Shown: in pieces, positions 7,310-15,249 of the stretch
Position numbering within the stretch: the stretch's first letter is position 1
How the letters are laid out: every line of letters begins with the position of its first letter
Assembly: GCA_014380155.1 (NCBI GenBank)
Contig: JACMKJ010000329.1
Coordinates: 1-18,175 of the forward strand
Origin: Rhizobacter sp.
Lineage (GTDB): Bacteria; Pseudomonadota; Gammaproteobacteria; Burkholderiales; Burkholderiaceae_C
Length of the DNA stretch: 18,175 bases
Direction: 5' to 3'
Program-made: the position numbers and the translations under genes
The notes under the pieces: model-generated
The model's database searches: none
The model's input: only the letters and a program-made list of their open reading frames with translations
Told to the model about the DNA's origin: nothing

Positions 7310-10168
7310 TTACGGCTTGGCAGCCACGCGCTTGAGCTCCATCTCCGCAAGCGCGTGCTCGCGGTAAGGCGTGGCGTTGATCTCGACGGTGCGCTGGAAC
7401 ATGCGACGGGCATCGTCGGTCTGGCCGCGCAGCAGCAGCTGCTGGCCCACGTAGAAGTAGGCCTCGGTGAGGTTGAGCCGCTCCATGCGCTTGTCTTGCC
7501 GCGCTAGCTTGAGCAGCTCGTTCTGATCGGCCTGGCCGGCCAGGTAGTGCAGCAGCACGCCGGGCCAGGCGCCCTTGTCCGCCTCGGGGAGGAAGGGGCC
7601 GAGCGCTGCCTTGCCCTTGCCGCCGGCACGCTCGGCCGCGAGGTAGAGCCAGGTCAGCGCGAACACCCGGTCTTCGCCCGAGCTGTCTTGCGCCGCCTGG
7701 CGGAAAGACTGCTCGGCCTGTGCGAACTGGCCCTGGTAGTACAACGCGCCGCCAATGCCGCGGTCGAGGAAGGCGCGGCTGCTCGGGTTCTTGTACTGCT
7801 GCATCGCGGCCACCGCTTCGTCGGCACGGCCGAGTGACAACAGGGCCAGGCCACGGGTGTAGTGCGCATAGCCTCCCTCGGGCGCGGCGGCGAGTGCACG
7901 GTCGGCATCGGCCAGCGTGGCTGATGGGTCGTTGAGCATGCTGTTGGCGATGGCGCGGCGCTCCAGTGCGGCGGCGGCCAGCGGGCCGTCGGGGCCGGCG
8001 CGTTGCAGGGTTTCGGTGGCCAGCATTCGCTCGACCTCCTGGCGCACCACGATCTCGCGCAAGGTGTCGGGCTGGTCGCCGAGCTTGCGGTACACACGGC
8101 GCTCGATCTCGCCAAAGGCGCTGCGCAGGCCGTCGAAGTCGAGCAGCGGCAAGCGTGCCGTCACTCCGCCCAGCTTGCGAGCCGCCTGCACCCGCTCACG
8201 AAAGCGCGCCAGGTCGGCTGGCAGCACGGTGTCGGAGCGGCGGTCGTAGGTGAGCAGGTAGTTGAGGGTGTTGCCGTCCAGCTCATAACGAGAAGACAGG
8301 TTGAAGTGTTTGTCGCCCACGTCGCTCGGGGCGGGCGGCTGCGACGTGAACTTGCGCGGCCCGATCAGGCGCAGGCGTTGTTTCACCTGCTGCGGCTGGT
8401 CGACCAGGTAGGGCATCTCGCGCTTGGCCTCGCGCGGGCCGACCAGGCTGTCGAGCAGCTCCAGCGCCGGCACCTCGACCGACAGCGCGCCGCGGTCGTA
8501 TTCGCCCAGGCCCGGTGCTTCGTACTTCAGCTCCAGCTCGAACTGGTTTTCCTCGCGGTCGTCGCGCACCACCGGCGCGGCGGTGGCCTTGAGGCCGGGC
8601 AGCATGCGCGCGTAGGCGCCGGCGATGGCGCTGGCAATGCGCTCGACGCCGCCTGCGCTCACGTTGCTGCGCCAGCCCTCGGCGGCCAGGCCCCGCGCAC
8701 GCACGATGGAGGTGAACTGCGGCACTCGCCGCAGGTCGGAGGCGTCCCAGACCGACTCGTACTCCTGGCTTTGCACCTGGCCGGGTGCGGGCTCCAGGCG
8801 AGCGAGCGTGGTGGTGCTCGGGTCGACCACCAGGCTCAGGCCGTAGTTGACAAAACCTCGCGTCTGCAGCCGGCGGCCCTGCTTCTGGATGGTGGGGTCG
8901 AGCCAGTAGACGGTGTCGTTGAGCGCCAGCCGGGTGATGACGTGGTCGAACTGGTCGTGCGAGGGCAGGTAGTCGGCCACGCCACGGTTGCGGTGCACCG
9001 AGATCAGCGCGGGTTTGGCGTCGAAGTCGAGGCGGCGCAGGATGGCGTTCAACAAGGCCACCTTGTCCTTGCAGTCGCCCAGGCGCTCGGCGTAGGTCTT
9101 GGCCGGGGTCTTGGGGCGGTGCGAGCTTTCGCCCAGGCTCACGCTGAAGTAGCGCACCTCGTCTTGCACGAACTCGAGCACCTCGGAGGCCAACTGCTCG
9201 CGCGACAAACCCTTGCCGCGCCAGGCCTCGATGCGCGCCGTGAGCTCGGGCCCCAGCTCGCCGGGGTTGGCAAACAGCTCGTCGGCCCAGCCGGCCACCT
9301 GCTGCCAGTCGGCATAGCCGCTCACGTGCAGCGCGGGGTAGACCTTGAACCACGGCGGCACGTTTTCTTCGAGGGTCACCGCCGGCACGTCGCGGCGTGT
9401 GAGCTGCAGCACCTGTCGGCCCCCTTCGACCACAGACTCCGGCACCGCGTCGCTGCGCATGCCACGGGTGTGCAGCGTGCGACCGCGTGGGTACGCCAGC
9501 CGCCATTGCAACTCGTCGACCGCTGCGCCAAAGCCGAGCTGGTAGGTCTCGGCAAAATGGCCCTTGAAGATGGGGTTGGCACCGTGCACCGTGTAGGCCA
9601 CCTCGACCACGTCGCCCACCCGCACGTCATTCAGCAGCACCAGCAGGGTCTGCACGCCGGTGAGCGTTTGCCGCTCGAGCGCTTCTTCGCGGCGCAGCAG
9701 CTCGATGCGGGCGTCTTTCAGCCGGTCCAGGCGGGCGCCGTTGCGTTGCACCGAGGCCTCGTGCACCGTGAGCGTCTGGTAGGCGGGGTTGAAGTACAGC
9801 TCACCTTTCGAGACCACCTGAAGCCCGGCCGCCTCGGTGGCCACGGAGCGGGTGCGGGTGTAGACCTGCTGTGAGGCGTCGGCTCCGAGCAGGGTCTGGG
9901 TGTCGATCAGCAAAAGGCGGTAGCCGAGGCCACCGCTGGTGGCGGCTGGCGCCGGGGCCGAGGCGGGCTTGGCGGGCTTGACCCAGTCGGGTGTCTTGCC
10001 GAAACGGTAGCTGTTGGCCGCTGGCGCCTTGGCGCTGGTTTTGCCGGCGGCGGGTTTGGCTGCGGTTTGCGCCAGCGCCCCCCACGGCATGGCCAACGCG
10101 GCGGCCCAGAACAATGCGTGGGTCAACACGCGGGGCCAGCGGGCGGGGCGGCGGCAAAGTGTGGGCAT
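7310..10168 (-). CDS. Exported DUF3857/transglutaminase-like protein with C-terminal TPRs
   Basis: A 952-residue secreted protein. The ATG at 10168 is chosen over an in-frame ATG 36 codons upstream because it puts a signal peptide at the N-terminus (twin Arg pairs, hydrophobic core, likely cut near GALAQ). A low-complexity Ala/Lys/Pro stretch follows. Residues about 70-240 match DUF3857. A transglutaminase-like domain then carries a full Cys-His-Asp triad: Cys366 in GDCKDK, His409 in FDHVITRL and Asp424 in YWLDPT. A beta domain follows, and about 690-930 is helical repeat of TPR type (GGYAHYTRGLALLSLGRADE; YFYVGQQLLLRGQTDDARR). The DUF3857-transglutaminase pairing is common in bacteria, but its reaction is not established. 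It is probably periplasmic. The Shine-Dalgarno is weak. It follows the desaturase gene on the same strand after 140 bases. Confidence 0.88.
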   Translation of the reverse strand: MPTLCRRPARWPRVLTHALFWAAALAMPWGALAQTAAKPAAGKTSAKAPAANSYRFGKTPDWVKPAKPASAPAPAATSGGLGYRLLLIDTQTLLGADASQQVYTRTRSVATEAAGLQVVSKGELYFNPAYQTLTVHEASVQRNGARLDRLKDARIELLRREEALERQTLTGVQTLLVLLNDVRVGDVVEVAYTVHGANPIFKGHFAETYQLGFGAAVDELQWRLAYPRGRTLHTRGMRSDAVPESVVEGGRQVLQLTRRDVPAVTLEENVPPWFKVYPALHVSGYADWQQVAGWADELFANPGELGPELTARIEAWRGKGLSREQLASEVLEFVQDEVRYFSVSLGESSHRPKTPAKTYAERLGDCKDKVALLNAILRRLDFDAKPALISVHRNRGVADYLPSHDQFDHVITRLALNDTVYWLDPTIQKQGRRLQTRGFVNYGLSLVVDPSTTTLARLEPAPGQVQSQEYESVWDASDLRRVPQFTSIVRARGLAAEGWRSNVSAGGVERIASAIAGAYARMLPGLKATAAPVVRDDREENQFELELKYEAPGLGEYDRGALSVEVPALELLDSLVGPREAKREMPYLVDQPQQVKQRLRLIGPRKFTSQPPAPSDVGDKHFNLSSRYELDGNTLNYLLTYDRRSDTVLPADLARFRERVQAARKLGGVTARLPLLDFDGLRSAFGEIERRVYRKLGDQPDTLREIVVRQEVERMLATETLQRAGPDGPLAAAALERRAIANSMLNDPSATLADADRALAAAPEGGYAHYTRGLALLSLGRADEAVAAMQQYKNPSSRAFLDRGIGGALYYQGQFAQAEQSFRQAAQDSSGEDRVFALTWLYLAAERAGGKGKAALGPFLPEADKGAWPGVLLHYLAGQADQNELLKLARQDKRMERLNLTEAYFYVGQQLLLRGQTDDARRMFQRTVEINATPYREHALAEMELKRVAAKP

Positions 10169-10192
10169 GGGCAGAGCTTTCGGTCTGCGGCC

Positions 10193-10198
10193 ATTATC
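10193..10198 (-). promoter_or_regulatory. Candidate -10 element for the DUF3857 gene
   Basis: GATAAT on the minus strand, five of six to the -10 consensus, lies 24 bases before the chosen start. No good -35 sits 16-18 bases upstream, so the promoter would be weak or need an activator. It lies between the desaturase stop and this start, so the DUF3857 gene may have its own promoter. Confidence 0.35.
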
Positions 10199-10308
10199 TT
10201 CAGTGGGCTTGTGCAGAACCGGCGGCCGTAGGTGAAACAGATGAAGCAATCCACGACCGCGTGACCTTGTGCGCAATGGCCCGCTGTTTCAGGCGCTGCA
10301 AGCCTCGC

Positions 10309-11070
10309 TCACTGCCGGCGTGGCGCCTGCTCCGGGGCGGGTGAGCGGGAGACGTCGCGGAACAGCAGCATGTCGAGCAGCCTCGCCGAGGCGCCTTTGT
10401 AGAAGCCCTGGGCACGCACGGGGGCGTCGGCCGGCGGGTTGTGGAAGGTGCCGAAGACCATGTCCCACAGCGGCAGGTCGGCGTAGTTGTGCGCATGCAC
10501 GCCGCGGGCGTGGTGCACACGGTGGCTTTCGGGGCGCTGCACCAGGAAGCCCAGCCAGCGCGGTGTGCGCAGGTTGGCGTGCTGGAAGATCGCCAGGAAG
10601 GTCAGCGCCGCGCTCGCCAGCGCGCCGGCCTCGGGCGTGAGGCCGAGCACCGGGAACAGCACCAGGCTGGACAGGCTCACGAACAGCAACGCGTCGACCG
10701 GGTGCAGGTAGTAGGCACCCCAGGCGTCGAGGCTTTCGGCGCTGTGGTGCATCTGGTGGCCCAGGCGCCACAGCCAGTCGTGCCGATGGGCCATGCGGTG
10801 GTACCAGTAGTGTGTGAACTCGTAGCACAGCACGCCCACGGCCGCGCCGCCGAAGGTGCCGAGCGCGCTGCTGTCGAGCAGGCTGGCACCACCGAAGAAG
10901 GTGGCCCAGGCCATGCCGATGGTCAGCGAGAGTGCGAAGTTGATGGCCGTGACGACGAAGGCGCGGCTGCGCCACCAGCGGCTGCGCTCGTCGGCATGCG
11001 GTCGGTGAAAAAAGTCGAGCAACAGGAAGGCTGGCAACAGGGCCAGGGTGATCAGTTCAAGCCATGACAT
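10309..11070 (-). CDS. Sterol desaturase / fatty acid hydroxylase family membrane protein
   Basis: A 253-residue integral membrane di-iron oxygenase of the fatty acid hydroxylase superfamily. It has the expected histidine clusters: HRMAH (His91, His95, with HRH following), HQMHH (His105, 108, 109) and HRVHH (His183, 186, 187), plus HAHNYAD near 192. These sit between hydrophobic segments at about 5-20, 38-60, 70-88 and 128-165. The C-terminal PLWDMVFGTF is also family-typical. Known relatives hydroxylate or desaturate sterols, fatty acids, carotenoids or ether lipids; the substrate here cannot be told. The ATG at 11070 has AGGAGG five bases upstream. It is divergent from the regulator-hydrolase gene across 115 bases and is followed by the DUF3857 gene, so it may be a target of that regulator. 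Confidence 0.92.
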   Translation of the reverse strand: MSWLELITLALLPAFLLLDFFHRPHADERSRWWRSRAFVVTAINFALSLTIGMAWATFFGGASLLDSSALGTFGGAAVGVLCYEFTHYWYHRMAHRHDWLWRLGHQMHHSAESLDAWGAYYLHPVDALLFVSLSSLVLFPVLGLTPEAGALASAALTFLAIFQHANLRTPRWLGFLVQRPESHRVHHARGVHAHNYADLPLWDMVFGTFHNPPADAPVRAQGFYKGASARLLDMLLFRDVSRSPAPEQAPRRQ

Positions 11071-11119
11071 GGAGGCCTCCTCTTGGGAATGAAACGCAGG
11101 ACGGCAATGTAGGAAGGCC

Positions 11120-11138
11120 GCGTCCGCGCGGCGTCCGC
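11120..11138 (+). promoter_or_regulatory. 11-base-spaced direct repeat, candidate SARP-type operator
   Basis: GCGTCCGC occurs at 11120-11127 and again at 11131-11138, an exact 8-base direct repeat with an 11-base step. A degenerate third copy (GCTGCGGT, 11142-11149, four of eight) keeps the same phase. GAAAAT at 11150-11155 could be a -10 for the plus-strand gene. SARP proteins are known to bind direct repeats at 11-base intervals overlapping the -35 region. This fits the SARP-like domain encoded immediately downstream, but in GC-rich DNA chance is possible. Confidence 0.4.
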
Positions 11139-11185
11139 CGGGCTGCGGTGAAAATGCGGCCATCTCGTCACTGGCTGGCGCCCCC

Positions 11186-12823
11186 GTGTCCTCCAAGCCC
11201 CGCGCACCCCACATCGAATTGCAGCTGCACGCCTACCCGGCGCTGCAGTGCGATGGGGTGGCCGCGCCGCTCAAGCTCAGGCACGGCCTGGCGCTGATCG
11301 CCCACCTGGCCGAAGCCGGCCGCAAGGTCTCGCGCCTGCAGTTGGCCGCGTTGTTGTGGCCTCAGGCCGACGAAGCGCTGGGCCGTGGCCGGCTGCGCCG
11401 CCTGCGGCACGAGACCAACAGCAGCCTGGGTTGCGAGCTGGTGCAGGCCGATGCCGACATGTTCTGGCTCGCCGCCTCCCAGGTCGACGTGCACGCGGTG
11501 CGCGACAGCGCCCGAGCCCTGCTCGATGCCTTGCCTGACACCTGGGCGGGCGACGACATCGAGCGTGTGCTCGCCCCCACCGCCCACCTGCTGCTCGACG
11601 GCTTTTCGATCGATTCCGACGCCTTCGCCGCCTGGCTCGACGCGCACCGCGCCGATCACCAGCGCCTGCTGGCACGCGCCCTCCAGCGTGTGGCCGAGCA
11701 CCTGGCCGCCGGGGTCGACCCGCAGCGTGCCATCGACGCCGCGCAGCGCCTGATCGCGCTAGACGCCTGCTCGGAAGGGGGTTACGCCGCGCTCATCACC
11801 GCCCACGGGCAGCTCGGCGAAACGGCTGCGATGGAGGCCGCCTACTTCCGCTGCGCCGAGGTGCTGCGTGTCGAGTTGGGCGTGCGGCCGTCGGCGCGGG
11901 TCGAGGCGGCTTATGCCGGGGCGCGGCCAGAGGCCGAGCCGGCTGCAGCGGCTACGGCATCTCCCCCGCGCCTGCCGCGCATCCGCTTTGCGCAAACGCC
12001 CGAAGGCGCGGTGGCCTACAGCCTGCAAGGCGAAGGCCCGCAGACGGTGGTGATGGTGCCCGGCCTGTTGTCGCATCTCGAAGTGTTGTTCGACGAGCCG
12101 CGCATCAGCCGCCACCTCGGCAGCCTGGCCGAACACTACCGCGTGGTGGTGATCGACCGCCGCGGCACCGGGCTCTCCGAGCGTGTGGGTGTGCAACCGA
12201 CCGCCGTCGCGGCGCGCGAAGACATCACCGCCGTGCTCGACCACCTGGGCCTCGACAAGGCCTGGATCTTCGGCGCCTCGGTGGGCGGCACCATCGCGGT
12301 GGAATTTTCCGCGACCCTGCCGGAGCGGGTGCAGGGCCTGCTGTTGTTTGGCGCCAGTGCGCGCGGCGCCTGGGCGAGCGATTTCCCATGGGCCATGAAG
12401 CCCGAGGCGATGACCCAGTGGCTCGCGTTGCTGCGCGACGGCTGGGGCGAGGCCACCAGCGTGGCGGCGTTTGCCCCCTCAGTCGCCAACGATACCGAAG
12501 TGCACGCCTGGTGGGCACGCATGCTGCGCACCGCGGCTTCGCAAAACGGCATCGAGCAGATCCTGCGCGAGTTCCATGCGATGGACGTGCGCCAGCACCT
12601 GGCTGCCGTCCGCGCCCCGACGCTGGTGATGCAGCGCCAGGGCGACCGCATCGTGCGCGAAGGCGCGGGGCGCTTTCTCGCCGCCGGCATCCCCGGTTCG
12701 CAACTGCTCTTGATGCCGGGTGACGACCATTGGTGGTGGCATGGTGACGCCGAAGCGGTGATGCATGCCACGCTGCAGTTCATCGACCGGCACTCGGGCG
12801 CCTCAGCCTCTTCACCCGCCTGA
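11186..12823 (+). CDS. SARP/BTAD-type regulator fused to an alpha/beta hydrolase
   Basis: A 545-residue fusion. Residues about 8-105 are an OmpR-like winged helix of SARP type (RKVSRLQLAALLWPQADEAL, then RLRRLRHE). Residues about 105-245 are a bacterial transcriptional activation (BTAD) helical repeat region ending GGYAALITAHGQLGE and VLRVELGVRPSARVE. After an Ala/Pro linker, residues about 262-535 are an alpha/beta hydrolase: VVVIDRRGTGLS, the nucleophile elbow GASVGG (Ser365), Asp487 in QGDRIV and His515 in GDDHWWW. The triad is complete, so the C-terminal domain is probably catalytic or at least ligand-binding. The start is GTG at 11186, with a weak ribosome site; no upstream in-frame ATG fits better. 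It likely couples recognition or hydrolysis of a small ester, lactone or lipid to transcription. It is divergent from the desaturase gene, and its 3' end overlaps the histidine phosphatase gene by 12 bases. Confidence 0.88.
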   Translation: MSSKPRAPHIELQLHAYPALQCDGVAAPLKLRHGLALIAHLAEAGRKVSRLQLAALLWPQADEALGRGRLRRLRHETNSSLGCELVQADADMFWLAASQVDVHAVRDSARALLDALPDTWAGDDIERVLAPTAHLLLDGFSIDSDAFAAWLDAHRADHQRLLARALQRVAEHLAAGVDPQRAIDAAQRLIALDACSEGGYAALITAHGQLGETAAMEAAYFRCAEVLRVELGVRPSARVEAAYAGARPEAEPAAAATASPPRLPRIRFAQTPEGAVAYSLQGEGPQTVVMVPGLLSHLEVLFDEPRISRHLGSLAEHYRVVVIDRRGTGLSERVGVQPTAVAAREDITAVLDHLGLDKAWIFGASVGGTIAVEFSATLPERVQGLLLFGASARGAWASDFPWAMKPEAMTQWLALLRDGWGEATSVAAFAPSVANDTEVHAWWARMLRTAASQNGIEQILREFHAMDVRQHLAAVRAPTLVMQRQGDRIVREGAGRFLAAGIPGSQLLLMPGDDHWWWHGDAEAVMHATLQFIDRHSGASASSPA

Positions 12824-13423
12824 GAGGCTGCGTGCATCGTGCTGCGTGGCCGCGTCGAGGTGGCGGGTGCAGTCGAGCAGCTCCACCGCGTGGGGCGGGG
12901 TGGCGTCGAGCACACTGATCGAGGTGTTGCCGATGCGCGGCAGCTCGTTGTCGTCGGCCCGCTGCGCGTGGTGTGACAGCAGCGCGCGAATCACCAGGCC
13001 GTGGGTCACCACCGCCAGGTTGCCGCCGAGCGAGGCGCGCAGCGCCACCATGTGCTGAAAGGCCTGCGCCACACGCGCCAGAAACGTGGCCACCGATTCG
13101 CCGCCGGGTGGCGCGTCGCTCATGGCGAGCGGGTTGAAGCCGAGCGTGTCGTAGGGCTGGCCGCGCAGGTCGCCGAAGTTGCGTTCGTGCAGCAAGGCGG
13201 TGGTCGACGGTGTGAGGCCGGTGGCCGCGGCAATCGCTTCGGCGGTGCTCATCGCCCGTGGCAGATCGCTGCTCACGATGCCGGCGAGCTGCATGCCCGC
13301 CAGCCGCTGGGCGACCCGTTGCGCCTGTGCCAGCCCGTTGGCGCTGAGCGGCGTGTGGGACGGCTGCAGCATGCGGGTCACGTTGAGCGGCGTTTCGCCG
13401 TGGCGCACGAGGATGATGGACAT
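12812..13423 (-). CDS. Histidine phosphatase family protein (phosphoglycerate mutase-like)
   Basis: A 203-residue cytoplasmic member of the histidine phosphatase superfamily, branch 1. The phosphorylated His8 is in LVRHGETPLN; Arg7 and Arg56 (SSDLPRAMSTAEAI) help bind phosphate; Glu80 in HERNFGDLRG is the likely general acid; and His141 in VVTHGLVIRALL is the second catalytic histidine. The set is complete, so it should be an active phosphatase. Relatives act on sugar phosphates, alpha-ribazole phosphate (CobC) or other small molecules. No cobalamin genes adjoin, so the substrate stays open. The ATG at 13423 is chosen because the RHG motif must lie near the N-terminus; a longer in-frame start adds 23 residues without family character. 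It is divergent from the Nudix-MBL gene (128-base gap) and convergent with the regulator gene. Confidence 0.92.
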   Translation of the reverse strand: MSIILVRHGETPLNVTRMLQPSHTPLSANGLAQAQRVAQRLAGMQLAGIVSSDLPRAMSTAEAIAAATGLTPSTTALLHERNFGDLRGQPYDTLGFNPLAMSDAPPGGESVATFLARVAQAFQHMVALRASLGGNLAVVTHGLVIRALLSHHAQRADDNELPRIGNTSISVLDATPPHAVELLDCTRHLDAATQHDARSLSGG

Positions 13424-13551
13424 GGCCGAATCTGCTTTCTGTTGGCGAGGCAACGCCGCATTGTCATCACCGGCGAACAGCCCCGCAGCCACCTTGGCGA
13501 CGCGGGAATGCCAGACTTGCGGCCCTTTCCAGAATCGTCAAAGTGCTCGCC

Positions 13552-15249
13552 ATGAAAGCCTCCGACACCGCACCGCTCGACCCCACTGCCGCCGAGCGGC
13601 CCCCTCGCCCCGCTGCCACCCTGGTGGTGGTGCGCGACGCGCCCGGCGGCATGCAAGTGCTGCTGTTGTGCCGCGCAGAACGAGGCGACCACAACAGCGG
13701 CGCCTGGGTGTTCCCTGGCGGCACCATCGACAAGAGCGACGCGCAATGGCGCGCCTACTGCACCGGCAGCGACGACACGGCGGTGAGCGCCCGCCTGAGC
13801 CTGCCCGATGGTGGGCTCGACTACTGCATCGCCGGCATCCGCGAGTGTTTTGAAGAGAGTGGCTTGTTGTTTGCCACCGACGCGAGCGGCGCGCAGATCG
13901 CGCTGCAAGGCGAGGCCGTCACGCGCCTGGGCGAGTGGCGCGGCCCTTTGCACCGTGGCGAGCGCAATCTGGGCGCGCTGTGTGAGGCCGAGGGCTTGAA
14001 GCTCGACGTCGATCAACTTGTCTACTTCAGCCACTGGCTCACGCCGCAAGGCCGCGCCAAACGGTTCGACACGCGCTTCTTCCTGGTGCTCGCCCCCGCT
14101 GCACAAACCGCCGAGCACGACGGCGCCGAAATGGTGGCGATGGAATGGCTGCGCCCGAGCGAAGCCCTCGCACGCAGCGACTCGCTCAAGCTGATGGGGC
14201 CGACCCGCGCCACGCTGAGCGCCATTGCCCACTTCGACAGCGCGCAAGCGTTGATGGCCTGGGCGCGCCAGCCGCGCGAGGTGAGCCTGATCAACCCACG
14301 CATCGGCATGGGCCACCAGGGCCTGCGCCCGGTGCTGCCCACCGAACACGCCTGGGCCGAGATGGGCCGCATCGACCCGCTCGGCCATGGCACCGCGTCA
14401 TACGAGATCGTGCCCGGCCGCGCGGTGAAACTTTCAGCGCATGTGATTCGTGTCACCGCGCCCAACGCGAGCGTGATGACCGGCCCCGGCACCAACACCT
14501 ACCTGGTGGGCGGTGGTGCCCTCAACGAGTGGGCCGTGATCGACCCGGGCCCCGCCTTGCCCGAGCATGTGGAAGCCATCCTGGCCGCTTCGCCCGGCCC
14601 GGTGCGCTGGATTCTGGCGACCCACACCCACATGGACCACTCGCCCGCCACGGTGTCGCTCAAGCATCACACCCACGCGCAGGTGGGCGGCCGCCAGCCC
14701 GACCACCCGCACAAACAAGACGCCAGTTTCGCCCCGGACCGCGTGCTCCACGAGGGTGAGCGCATCGAGCTGGGCCCGAACATCACGCTGCGTGTGATCC
14801 ACACACCGGGCCATGCATCCAACCACCTGTGCTACTTGCTCGAAGAAGAAAAAACCCTCTTCACTGGCGACCACGTGATGCAGGCCTCCACCGTGGTGAT
14901 CAACCCGCCCGATGGCGACATGGCGGCCTACATCAACTCACTGCGCGCGTTGCTGCACGAAGACATCGACTGGCTCGCCCCCGGCCACGGCTTCCTGATG
15001 GCCCAGCCGCGCAAAGCGATGCAGGCCGTGATCGACCACCGCCTGAAACGCGAAGCCAAGGTGCTGAGCATGGTGCGCGAACACGGCCCGGCGACGCTGG
15101 AGCAGCTGCTGCTGTTTGCCTATGACGACGTCGATCCCCGCATGCTGCCGGTGGCGGCGCGGTCGTTGCTGGCGCACTTGAACAAGCTGCAGGTGGATGG
15201 CGGGGTGAGCGAGTCGACCGGGCATTGGCGGGTCACGTCGAAGCCTTGA
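13552..15249 (+). CDS. Nudix hydrolase fused to metallo-beta-lactamase-fold hydrolase
   Basis: A 565-residue two-enzyme fusion. The N-terminal half (about 20-260) is a Nudix domain. WVFPGGTIDKSD begins the box at Gly56-57 and RECFEESGLLF (97-107) completes it after an insert of about 40 residues. This split box is typical of the NUDT19-like group, known as CoA diphosphatases. The C-terminal half (about 300-500) is a LACTB2-like metallo-beta-lactamase fold with all ligands: HTHMDH (His358, His360, Asp362, His363), His421 in TPGHASNH, Asp440 in FTGDHVM and His479 in APGHGF. A winged-helix tail of about 60 residues follows, as in LACTB2. The ATG at 13552 is chosen; an in-frame GTG lies three codons upstream. 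Substrates of either half are unproven. The end overlaps the opposite-strand serine hydrolase gene by 17 bases. Confidence 0.9.
   Translation: MKASDTAPLDPTAAERPPRPAATLVVVRDAPGGMQVLLLCRAERGDHNSGAWVFPGGTIDKSDAQWRAYCTGSDDTAVSARLSLPDGGLDYCIAGIRECFEESGLLFATDASGAQIALQGEAVTRLGEWRGPLHRGERNLGALCEAEGLKLDVDQLVYFSHWLTPQGRAKRFDTRFFLVLAPAAQTAEHDGAEMVAMEWLRPSEALARSDSLKLMGPTRATLSAIAHFDSAQALMAWARQPREVSLINPRIGMGHQGLRPVLPTEHAWAEMGRIDPLGHGTASYEIVPGRAVKLSAHVIRVTAPNASVMTGPGTNTYLVGGGALNEWAVIDPGPALPEHVEAILAASPGPVRWILATHTHMDHSPATVSLKHHTHAQVGGRQPDHPHKQDASFAPDRVLHEGERIELGPNITLRVIHTPGHASNHLCYLLEEEKTLFTGDHVMQASTVVINPPDGDMAAYINSLRALLHEDIDWLAPGHGFLMAQPRKAMQAVIDHRLKREAKVLSMVREHGPATLEQLLLFAYDDVDPRMLPVAARSLLAHLNKLQVDGGVSESTGHWRVTSKP

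Noticed and set aside
8003..9874. 623-codon open frame on the plus strand
   Set aside because: It is an antisense shadow of the DUF3857/transglutaminase gene with a biased His/Val/Gly/Leu composition.
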